Assembly (NCBI GenBank): GCA_028707675.1
Contig: JAQWAM010000002.1
Span: 1-15,608 of the forward strand
DNA: 15,608 nucleotides
Source of the DNA: Kiritimatiellia bacterium
GTDB lineage: Bacteria > Verrucomicrobiota > Kiritimatiellia > RFP12 > UBA1067
Direction: 5' to 3'
The number at the start of each line of letters is the position of its first letter. The stretch's first letter is position 1. Below are positions 1 through 6,946 of the stretch, piece by piece. Below the pieces are notes generated by a model. The model saw only the letters and a program-made list of their open reading frames with translations. It did not search any database and was not told the origin of the DNA. Both the position numbers and the translations under genes were made by a program.

Positions 1-830
1 GAAGCTGGTTGCCCGCGTGTTTGTGGTTAAGCGTCGAATCGCGGTAGGTGACCGGATACGCCCGCGGCAGGGCGGCGATTTTAGCCGCGTCGAGCTCGCC
101 GGCGACGGACAAGTACCTCCCGGCCTCGGTCGCGCGCCCCATGTCGAAATGGTTGAAGAAATAGAAGCCCTCCGCGCCCTGCGCCAGCAGCCGTTCGACG
201 AAACCGCGCAATTCGGGCCCCGTGAAGAGCTGGCGATTCCGCCAGTTCCGGTATTCCTTGGTGACGCCGTGATCCGTGCCGGGGATCACCTTCACACCAG
301 GATTGGCCGCAGCGAGGCGCTCCTTCCACTCCGTGAGCGGCAGCGCGTAGTCGGCGCAGTCGAGAAAGTTGCAGGGGATGACAAGGTCGACCAGCCCCTC
401 GCGCGCCCACGCGAAGACGTCCGTGCCGTAGCGGATCGCCTCGTCCGGATGCGTCTGGACGCGCGCCGCCACTTTGACGGGGTGTCCCAGGCGTTTCGCT
501 GCCGCATCGGCGTGGGCGCGTACGCACACAGACGCTCGTGCATGCGCAGCCGATCTTGCGGTGGGTCTGCCAGCACGTCTCCAGCACTTTCGAATCATAA
601 CACGCGGCCTGTCCGTTCGGGTTGACGAAATAATGCGTGACAGCCGGATGCAGCCACTGGTCGACGTAGCCGACGATGTCCGCAGGTTGCATCGGCGCGC
701 CGCTTTTCCCCTTCGCGCTGCGGCTGTACTGAGAGATGAAGTGGTTGCAGTCCTCGTTCAGGATGATCAGCGGTTTCGCCGCCGCCATCCCGATACAGCC
801 CGCTACCGCAAACGCAAATATCGTTTTCAT
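1..830 (-). pseudogene. Broken family-10-glycosylhydrolase-like secreted protein (3' end beyond window)
   Basis: The gene starts at the ATG at 830 with a secretory signal (MKTIFAFAVAGCIGMAAA). About 75 codons then read as a normal domain N-terminus (PLIILNEDCNHF, AVTHYFVNPNGQAACYD). Between about 560 and 510 the coding frame changes. The sensible reading continues in another minus frame as AAAKRLGHPVKVAARVQTHP, then AWAREGLVDLVIPCNF, AEGFYFFNHFDMGRATEAG, and stays open to position 1. Both halves resemble the intact lipoprotein at 6947-8602: NEDCNHF matches its YNTDGCD, and GHPVKVAARVQTHPDEA matches GKPILVFTRAPDSVG. Roughly 165-170 residues of that paralogue, including its DVDGIEYDFNRH block, have no counterpart here. 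So the gene has lost a central segment as well as its frame. It lies 36 bp after the equally broken gene at 867-2131, probably in one operon. An AGGAGG at 853-858 is 22 nt from the ATG, unusually far. A local assembly error is the alternative explanation. Confidence 0.75.
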
Positions 831-866
831 TTATCCGTCACTTAAAGCCTTTCCTCCTTTTGACCC

Positions 867-2131
867 TCACCTTACAGTCAAAGTCGTGCCGCGCATGTAG
901 CCGCCAATGCGGGCGTTGTCGCGGCGCAGGAGCTTAAAGCCCGCCGGCGCAGGCTGCCCGTTGAGATAGACGTCCCGGCCTTCGAAAGCATCCGGTGCCG
1001 TGAGGGTTCCCTCCACCTCAAGGAACCTCTCCTTTATCAACTGCGCGTCTTCTGGCGAATCAGTCTCGATGTAAAGCGCACCCGTTTTGGGAAGCGTGAG
1101 ATCGCCCTTCACCGTCAGCGCCTTCTTGAGGCCTGCTTCAAACCGCAATCCCGCGCCGGCCGCCAGCACCACGTTGTTCACCGTGCCCGTGCCCGCTAGC
1201 GTCGCTCCGGAAGACAACCGGATCGTGTCGGACCGCGAGAGGTCGCCGTCCGCCTTGCAGCGCGCATGAAATAGTTGGAGAAGATAGCGTCAGGGTTCGC
1301 GTCGCCCGTGATGTCCGCCACCTGGATGACGAGGCTGTTACCGTTCGTGCCGTTGACGCTAATGCCAAAGTAATCTGGATCGCCGGCCGGCCACTCGACC
1401 ACGAACGGCTGCGGAGCGGGGCCGATAACGAGTTTGTCGTGGACAACAAGCGGGCCGTATGAGCTGCCGCCCTCGCTCCAGTCGATGTTGCCGCCGTTGA
1501 GGGCGAGCGTTTTCGCGAAGGTGAGTACGCCGGTGATCTTGAACGTGCCGTTTGTCTCCACGGTGATTCGCGGCCCGCATTTTGCGGCCCCGGTATAGCT
1601 GCCGTGGTGGGTGGCGGACCAATAGGTGGCGCCCGGGTGGACGAACAGGTCGTAGCCGTAGTTCATGCTGCCAAACATGTTAAGCGACGTGTTCCCGTTT
1701 TTGAGTGTGCCCGCCACCACGTCGATACGCCCCGTGTTGAGGTTGCCGTTCGCACTGGTGGACGTGCGCCCGTCGTACGTTGACACAATTAGCGTTCCGA
1801 CGCCTTTCTTTGTCCACTGTTTCAAGTCCCAGCCGAAACCGTAGTTGTAGGCGGAGTTGGTGAGGACGAGGTCGTTTGCGAGGTCGAAGGTCACGCTCTC
1901 CGGCGTCACGCGCGCGTCGAAAGTGATCTTGCCGCCGGTGAAAACGGAATCGTCGATCAGAGCGTCGTCGCCGTCGGCGAACGCGCGGTAAGCGCCGGCG
2001 GAATTGGTCCAGCAGCTTGTGGCGAAGTCCCAGACTCCGGGCGCGGATCCAGTTAGCGTAAGTTCCGCGGCGCTAAGGGTAGAGCCGGCAGCCGCCAACG
2101 CGACAGCCAAATTCCCAGTGAACTTATTCAT
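867..2131 (-). pseudogene. Frameshifted autotransporter-associated beta-strand repeat protein
   Basis: The start at 2131 is supported by AAAGGGAG (2137-2144) 5 nt upstream and by a signal peptide (MNKFTGNLAVALAAAGSTLSA). The mature part is rich in G, N, T and S beta-strand sequence (LTLTGSAPGVWDFATSCWTN, GVGTLIVSTYDGRTSTSANG, NGGNIDWSEG), as in passenger-type beta-helix proteins. This frame stays good to about 1265 (IFSNYF) and then becomes arginine-rich nonsense. Sensible sequence resumes one base out of frame as KADGDLSRSDTIRLSSGATL followed by AGTGTVNNVVLAAGAG, the classic autotransporter-associated repeat signature. It continues to a TGA at 867 after GYMRGTTLTVR. The full product would be about 420 residues. 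There is no recognisable beta-barrel or PEP-CTERM anchor; the C-terminus ends in a short beta segment. The protein was presumably exported or surface-exposed; its substrate is unknown. The shift lies between about 1250 and 1265 and could be a single-base deletion or the scar of a larger loss. Confidence 0.78.
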
Positions 2132-2212
2132 GTTTGCTCCCTTTCTGTTGACACGTTGTTTGCGGGAAAATCATTTCGAGTGCCGCCGTGCCGTTAGACA
2201 GCAAAACCGGCG

Positions 2213-2240
2213 TTGACACTGCCGTATATCATGGTATCTT
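2213..2240 (+). promoter_or_regulatory. Promoter for the DUF4143 ATPase (TTGACA, 16 bp, TATCTT)
   Basis: TTGACA at 2213-2218 is a perfect -35 box. TATCTT at 2235-2240 serves as -10 with a 16-bp spacer, and a TGG just before it gives an extended -10. Transcription would begin at about 2247-2248, on or next to the ATG at 2248, so the mRNA would have essentially no leader. No Shine-Dalgarno sequence precedes that ATG, which fits. GTTGACAC also occurs at 2147-2154, but no good -10 follows it. Confidence 0.6.
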
Positions 2241-2247
2241 TATTGCC

Positions 2248-3483
2248 ATGAATTACCTTAACCGTCATATCGAGGAACGTGTGCTGCGAGTCTTCAACTC
2301 GTTCAAGATCGTTTTGCTGACCGGCGCCAGACAGGTCGGCAAAAGTACACTGCTCCAGCACATTTTCCCGAAGATGAAGTCAGTCGTGTTCGATCCGGTG
2401 CAAGATCTTTACAACGCCCGCCGCGACCCCGACCAGTTTCTGGACACCTTCGGCACACCCTTGCTGCTTGACGAAGTGCAGTATGCGCCGGAACTGCTTC
2501 CCGCAATCAAAAGGCGGGTTGACCGCTCCGACGCTCGCGGCCAATACCTGTTGACAGGCTCGCAGAACCTGGCAGTATTGCGTGACGTTTCGGAAAGTCT
2601 GGCCGGACGGGTCGGCGTTCTGCGCCTCGACGGCTTGACCCCGGCGGAAAAATCCGGTCTCGGAGCGTCGCCTTGTTGGGTCGAGTCCTACCTGAACGAT
2701 CCTGAAGCCTTCATTAAGGACATCCGCCACCTGACGGCCGCGGCGACCGATTGCCCGCTTCCTCGTTACCTCTGGCGCGGACAATTGCCCGGGCTTACGG
2801 AGTTTGACGATCAGGATATCCCGTCCTACTGGAGTTCTTACGTTCAGACCTATGTTGAGCGCGACATACGCAGGATGGCCAATCTGGCCGACATCGGACA
2901 GTTCGGACGATTTCTGAGGTTTTGCGGAGCGGTGACCGGGCAAGAGGTGGTCCAAGCCAAATTGGGCAGAGAACTCGGGGTGAACCCGAAGACCGCTCGC
3001 GCCTGGCTTGACCTTCTGATCTGGTCGTACCAATGGATCGACCTCCCGCCCTACTGCGCCAACACGATTAAAAAGCTCAGCGGCAGGCCAAAAGGGCATG
3101 TCACGGATACAGGCCTAGGTTGTTACCTCAACAATATCCCCTCTCCTGAAAGCCTGTTGAACAGCCCGCTGTTCGGGCCGCTTTTCGAGTCTTGGGGCAT
3201 CGGATGGCTGGCGCGCCAAAGCCAGCGCCTGCGTCTGGCCCCCGCAACCTACCATTGGAGAACACACAACGGATCGGAAGTCGATGCGGTTTTAGACTTC
3301 AACGGACGACCGCACCCGATTGAGTTCAAGGCCGGCTCAAACCTTTCCGGTTACGACGCGCGCGGCATCCGCGCGTTCATGAAGACATACCCGCGATCCG
3401 CGCCGGGCATCGTGGTCTACGGCGGCAAAGAGTTCTACATGGTGGCGGACCAAGTAGCCGCGATCCCTTGGAACGCGCTATAA
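2248..3483 (+). CDS. DUF4143-family ATP-binding protein (AAA+ ATPase with nuclease-like C-terminus)
   Basis: The 411-residue product belongs to the widespread AAA ATPase / DUF4143 family, whose cellular role is not established. Walker A is GARQVGKST (residues 26-34), Walker B is LLLDEVQ (72-78), and the sensor-like LLTGSQ is at 101-106. The C-terminal domain carries GSEVDAVLD (342-350) and PIEFKAGS (from about 357). The pattern E-V-D followed by E-F-K is that of a PD-(D/E)XK nuclease fold, so metal-dependent nuclease activity is possible but unproven. I chose the ATG at 2248, because MNYLNRHIEERVLRVFNSFK fits the family N-terminus. A GTG at 2188 would add 20 atypical residues and has no ribosome site. 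The gene stands alone, divergent from the broken secreted-protein genes and upstream of an AraC regulator. Members of this family are often scattered and horizontally acquired, which would fit this patchy location. Confidence 0.9.
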   Translation: MNYLNRHIEERVLRVFNSFKIVLLTGARQVGKSTLLQHIFPKMKSVVFDPVQDLYNARRDPDQFLDTFGTPLLLDEVQYAPELLPAIKRRVDRSDARGQYLLTGSQNLAVLRDVSESLAGRVGVLRLDGLTPAEKSGLGASPCWVESYLNDPEAFIKDIRHLTAAATDCPLPRYLWRGQLPGLTEFDDQDIPSYWSSYVQTYVERDIRRMANLADIGQFGRFLRFCGAVTGQEVVQAKLGRELGVNPKTARAWLDLLIWSYQWIDLPPYCANTIKKLSGRPKGHVTDTGLGCYLNNIPSPESLLNSPLFGPLFESWGIGWLARQSQRLRLAPATYHWRTHNGSEVDAVLDFNGRPHPIEFKAGSNLSGYDARGIRAFMKTYPRSAPGIVVYGGKEFYMVADQVAAIPWNAL

Positions 3484-3582
3484 TTAAAAGCCAGCTGCCG
3501 CCAAAAAATCTTTTGCGCCTTTGCGGGAAAACCCTTCCTGTCCAAGCCATAAGCAACTCCACGCTCTCATAATTTGATGTGC

Positions 3583-3600
3583 TTCAGTTTCAAAACTGAA
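3583..3600. promoter_or_regulatory. Perfect palindrome (8-bp arms), candidate operator
   Basis: TTCAGTTT and AAACTGAA are separated by only CA, giving an 18-bp symmetric site about 75 bp upstream of the AraC-type start. The two-base loop is too tight for a good terminator hairpin and no T-run follows, so a protein-binding site is more likely. Which protein binds it is unknown. Confidence 0.4.
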
Positions 3601-3628
3601 TAACACCCCCGCATGAGAATTTCGGGTA

Positions 3629-3664
3629 ATTGTCGTTGACAATGGCGAGTTAAGACATGATCAT
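3629..3664 (+). promoter_or_regulatory. Candidate promoter overlapped by a 15-bp palindromic operator
   Basis: A TTGACA -35 box lies at 3636-3641, with a weak -10 candidate (GATCAT, 3659-3664) after 17 bp. The -35 is embedded in a perfect inverted repeat, ATTGTC-GTT-GACAAT (3629-3643). A regulator bound there would mask the -35, which suggests repression or autoregulation of the AraC gene that starts at 3676. The -10 match is poor, so the promoter call is tentative. Confidence 0.4.
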
Positions 3665-3675
3665 AGAAAATCAAT

Positions 3676-4590
3676 ATGAATCGGACAGAGGGTCATCGTA
3701 AAAAAGGCAAGGCTCTGACGGTCATTTACAGTGACACGCCGGAGCGCCGGGTTTTTGACCTCGCGACCGTAGGGCTGCCCGAAATCCCGGCGCTCGGATT
3801 CAGCCGGTACGGGCACGTCATCGCGCCAGTCGCGGCCCACCGTCATGCGGCATGCCTCGAAATCGGTCTCTGCCTGCGCGGAGCGCTGACGTTGCTCAAC
3901 AATGGCGTCGAACACACTATTATGCCGGGCGATCTTTACCTGAACAAGCCCTCCGACACCCACTGCCTGACCGCGCACCCCAAAGGCACCATGATCTATT
4001 GGCTGCTCATCCGCGCCCCGCGGGAAAATCAGTCGTTCCTGCGCCTCTCGCCCGCCGAGGCGCGTGACCTCTGGACACGCCTGACCCGCCCTCCCTGCCA
4101 CGTGGTCGCCAAGACCGACGCGGTCAAACAGGCTTTCGCGCATTTGTTCAAATACTATGAGCAACCCGCCGGCCCTTACCGCACTGTCGGACTTAACACC
4201 GCTTGCGTGTCGCTGCTGATTGGTGTGGTCGACGCCTCGTCACACAAGGCCACCATCACGCACTCGCGCCTGATTGACAATGTTGTCGAATCCTTGCGCG
4301 AAAAGCCCGAACGGAAGGCCAGTCTCGACAGTCTGGCGCGCGAGGCCGGCATGTCCCCCTCGCTTTTCATCAGCCGTTTCAAACAGCTCACCGGACTCCC
4401 CCCCTGCCATTTTCAGCTCGCCTGCCGTCTGGAAAAATCAAAACGCCTGCTGGCAGAATCCGACACGCCGATCACAAAACTGGCCTTCGACCTAGGCTTC
4501 TGCGCCTCGCAGCACTTCTCCAGCCACTTCAAGCGCGCCTACGGCGTCACCCCCCACGCCTGGCGCAAGCAGAAGCAGAAAGAGCGCTGA
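3676..4590 (+). CDS. AraC-family transcriptional regulator with N-terminal cupin sensor
   Basis: This 304-residue protein has the usual AraC layout. The N-terminal cupin-like ligand pocket contains HRHAACLEIGLCLRG (residues 55-69) and MPGDLYLNKPSDTHCL (83-98), with H55, H57, E62 and H96 as plausible pocket residues. The C-terminal DNA-binding domain has two helix-turn-helix units: SLDSLAREAGMSPSLFISRF (216-235) and ITKLAFDLGFCASQHFSSHF (266-285), followed by the signature end KRAYGVTPHAWR. Such regulators commonly sense sugars or related metabolites, but the ligand here cannot be read from sequence. No sugar catabolic operon adjoins it. The nearest candidate targets are the glycosylhydrolase-like genes at the left edge and at 6947-8602, which is speculative. 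The ATG at 3676 has little Shine-Dalgarno character. The downstream SEC-C gene starts about 40 bp after its stop and could be co-transcribed. Confidence 0.93.
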   Translation: MNRTEGHRKKGKALTVIYSDTPERRVFDLATVGLPEIPALGFSRYGHVIAPVAAHRHAACLEIGLCLRGALTLLNNGVEHTIMPGDLYLNKPSDTHCLTAHPKGTMIYWLLIRAPRENQSFLRLSPAEARDLWTRLTRPPCHVVAKTDAVKQAFAHLFKYYEQPAGPYRTVGLNTACVSLLIGVVDASSHKATITHSRLIDNVVESLREKPERKASLDSLAREAGMSPSLFISRFKQLTGLPPCHFQLACRLEKSKRLLAESDTPITKLAFDLGFCASQHFSSHFKRAYGVTPHAWRKQKQKER

Positions 4591-4630
4591 ATTTTGGATG
4601 CTTTTTTTCATTAATGACAAAAGACTCATC

Positions 4631-5437
4631 ATGAAACTTACCGGACCATACGACCCGTGCCCTTGCGGCAGCGGCAAGAAGTATAAATTCTGCTGCTATC
4701 AAAAAAAACCTGCCTCAGACGATTTTCGGGCAAGCAGTTATTTCGGCACCAGTTACACTGATGACGCTTTCTCTGAACTGCTTGCTGAAGACGAAAATCT
4801 GTGCATGGAAAGTTACCGCATTTGCCAGCAGGGGCTGCTACGCATGAGACAGGGCGCTCTGGAAGAGGCTATGCCTTATTTCCGCCAAGCGACAGACGTC
4901 ATGCCGCTGATCTATACGCCCGCTAACAATCTGGCGGTCTGCCTGATGGCTCTCGGCAGACTGGACGAAGCGATCAAAGTGCAAGAAAAGAGCCTGAAGG
5001 TTTCACACTTGCCGAATCCCTTCGGCCTGGCGAACATGGCGACTTTCTTGTTAATCAGCGGCGACGAGGTCGGCTGCCGGCGCCATATCGATAAGGCCGT
5101 TAACCTTAAGTTGCCGAGCGGCGATGCCTGCGTCAAGCTTTGCGAGGTGCTTGCCCGCTTTAGGCGCCATCAGGACATTATTGACCTGATCGACGCTTGC
5201 GCTTTTGAAGATGCCCAGGGAATCTTTTTCTTTTCAGGCGTGGCGGCCGCTAATCTCGGCGACATCGAGCGCGCCCGGAATGATTTGCGGCGCGTCAATC
5301 ACGGGTTCTATAAAGCGGACATGGTACGCCGCTATCTGCAGCATATTAAGGAAGGCACACAGCCGCACACGATCCGGGGAGATTGGCCTTATCTGTTTGC
5401 TTATGAGGATTGGGAAGAAGAGGATTTAGAGGATTGA
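4631..5437 (+). CDS. SEC-C motif protein with tetratricopeptide-like repeats
   Basis: The 268-residue product begins with a textbook SEC-C zinc-binding motif, CPCGSGKKYKFCC (residues 10-22; ligands C10, C12, C21, C22), as found at the end of SecA and in many stand-alone proteins. Residues 60-160 look like tetratricopeptide helices (LLRMRQGALEEAMPYFRQAT, NNLAVCLMALGRLDEAIKVQ), and further helical repeats run to about 225. The tail is acidic (YEDWEEEDLED). It is probably a cytosolic adaptor; its partner is unknown. I prefer the ATG at 4631 because the family usually opens a few residues before the zinc motif. An in-frame ATG at 4598 would add MLFFINDKRLI, and neither site has a good ribosome site. 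The gene ends 6 bp before uvrC and supplies uvrC's ribosome-binding region, so the two are almost certainly co-transcribed. Confidence 0.85.
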   Translation: MKLTGPYDPCPCGSGKKYKFCCYQKKPASDDFRASSYFGTSYTDDAFSELLAEDENLCMESYRICQQGLLRMRQGALEEAMPYFRQATDVMPLIYTPANNLAVCLMALGRLDEAIKVQEKSLKVSHLPNPFGLANMATFLLISGDEVGCRRHIDKAVNLKLPSGDACVKLCEVLARFRRHQDIIDLIDACAFEDAQGIFFFSGVAAANLGDIERARNDLRRVNHGFYKADMVRRYLQHIKEGTQPHTIRGDWPYLFAYEDWEEEDLED

Positions 5438-5443
5438 AGGCTC

Positions 5444-6931
5444 ATGCCTGTATCCCCGAGATTACGTGAAAAGCTGGCGGCGCTGCCTGACAAACCCGGC
5501 TGCTACATGATGCGCGACCGGCGCGGCGCCATCATATACGTCGGCAAGGCCTTGTCGCTGCGCCGTCGGGTGCAGAGCTATTTCCGGCCGTCGACCCTGC
5601 GTGACGCGCCGCCGAAGTTGCGCAGTATGCTAAAGTCTGTCGTTGATCTGGACATCCTGACAGTCCGCGACGAGACCGAAGCGCTGATGGCGGAAAGCAA
5701 CCTGATCAAACAGCACCGCCCGCGCTTCAATGTGCTGCTGCGCGACGACAAGCGTTATCTGGCGATACGCGCCGACCCGCGCGAGCCCGTGCCGCGCCTG
5801 ACCACCTGCCGCATCATCCGCAACGACCGGGCCCTCTACTTCGGCCCTTTCCCGTCATCCGCAATCGTGCGTATCGCTTTGGACTTCACCGAACGGCGCT
5901 ACGGACTGCGTAAATGCAAGCCCGTGCGGCCGGACGCCGAGACCCACCGGCACTGCCTCAACGACATCATCCGGTTCTGTTCCGCCCCCTGCATCGGAGC
6001 AATCCCGCAGGAAGAGTACCGGCAGCGTTTTGAAGAGGCCTGCGCCTTCCTGCGCGGCGAGCGGCTCGGTGTGATAGAAGAGGTCAAAGCCCAGATGCTG
6101 GAATACGCCGCCGCGCATGATTTCGAGAAAGCCGCCGCGCTGCGCGACACATGGCTGGCGCTGCGCGAACTTGTCGCGCGGCGCGCGCGCGCGGTATCGT
6201 CGCCTTCCATGCGCGCCGCCGACGCGTTCGCGGGCATCAGCGAGTTGCGCGAGCTGCTGCGCCTGCCGTCAACTCCCGCGCTGATCGAGTGCTTTGACAT
6301 CTCCAACCTTTTCGGCGCCCACTCCGCTGCCAGCATGGTGGCGGCAGTGAACGGACAGCCGGACCGGCGTCTATACCGGCGTTTCCATATCCGCACCGTG
6401 GAAGGCGCGGACGATCCACGCTCAATCGCCGAGGCTGTTTCGAGACGCTACACGCGCCAGCGCGACGAACACAAAACCCTACCCGGCCTTATTCTCGTCG
6501 ACGGCGGTGTCACCCAGCTCCGCGCCGCGCGGGCAGCCATCGCAAAGCTAGGCCTCGGCCACATACCGTCTGTGGGGCTGGCCAAGGAAATGGAGAAGAT
6601 CGTGCTTGACGACGGACGCCCGCCGCTGTTGCTGCCGCATGCGTCAAACGCCTTGCGTGTGCTCATGCGGCTGCGCGACGAGGCCCACCGCTTCGCGATC
6701 GACAGCCATCGGCGTTTACGCAACCGGCTCATCCGCGAATCAGCCCTTGACGAGATCCCCGGCATCGGGCCAGCCAAGAAGACCGCCCTGCTCAAACATT
6801 TCGGATCAGTCTACCGCCTGGCCCGCGCCAATGCCGATGAGATCGCCGCCGTACCCGGCATCGGGCCGGTACTGGCGGGAGACATCCTGCGCGCTGTGTC
6901 ACCCGCAACGACGAACACATCGTTTTCATAA
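5444..6931 (+). CDS. uvrC: Excinuclease ABC subunit C, short form
   Basis: UvrC makes the dual incisions of nucleotide excision repair after UvrAB damage recognition. The GIY-YIG nuclease spans about residues 14-92 (KPGCYMM, IIYVGKALSLRRRV, with E79 in RDETEAL as probable metal ligand). Cysteines C158, C171, C179 and C183 (RKC, RHC, RFC, APC) match the iron-sulfur cluster ligands of E. coli UvrC. A UVR motif for UvrB contact lies at about 212-242 (KAQMLEYAAAHDFEKAAALR). The RNase H-like nuclease keeps IECFDISNLFG (D285), ILVDGGVTQL (D353) and RDEAHRFAIDSHRR (H422). Paired helix-hairpin-helix motifs end the protein (IPGIGPAKK, VPGIGPVLAG). At 495 residues it is about 110 shorter than typical. 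The loss falls between UVR and the RNase H core, where only about 38 residues remain. An AAGG 5 nt before the ATG supports the start. The stop is 15 bp from that of the convergent lipoprotein gene. Confidence 0.96.
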   Translation: MPVSPRLREKLAALPDKPGCYMMRDRRGAIIYVGKALSLRRRVQSYFRPSTLRDAPPKLRSMLKSVVDLDILTVRDETEALMAESNLIKQHRPRFNVLLRDDKRYLAIRADPREPVPRLTTCRIIRNDRALYFGPFPSSAIVRIALDFTERRYGLRKCKPVRPDAETHRHCLNDIIRFCSAPCIGAIPQEEYRQRFEEACAFLRGERLGVIEEVKAQMLEYAAAHDFEKAAALRDTWLALRELVARRARAVSSPSMRAADAFAGISELRELLRLPSTPALIECFDISNLFGAHSAASMVAAVNGQPDRRLYRRFHIRTVEGADDPRSIAEAVSRRYTRQRDEHKTLPGLILVDGGVTQLRAARAAIAKLGLGHIPSVGLAKEMEKIVLDDGRPPLLLPHASNALRVLMRLRDEAHRFAIDSHRRLRNRLIRESALDEIPGIGPAKKTALLKHFGSVYRLARANADEIAAVPGIGPVLAGDILRAVSPATTNTSFS

Positions 6932-6946
6932 CGGATGTCTGCTTGC

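Larger units (their letters stand above)
3484..3675. other. Intergenic region between the DUF4143 gene and the AraC regulator
   Basis: These 192 bases contain no open frame worth calling. They hold a direct octamer pair (TTTGCGCC then TTTGCGGG at 3512-3527), a perfect palindrome at 3583-3600, and a promoter/operator candidate at 3629-3664. I see no convincing intrinsic terminator for the upstream gene. Confidence 0.6.

Noticed and set aside
2380..3099. 239-codon minus-strand frame antisense to the DUF4143 gene
   Set aside because: No recognisable domain; the plus strand has clear ATPase motifs over the same bases.
4575..4609. Rho-independent terminator after the AraC gene (AAGCA ... TGCTT followed by Ts)
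   Set aside because: The stem is only 5 bp with a loop of about 25 bases; too weak, and the SEC-C gene starts immediately after.
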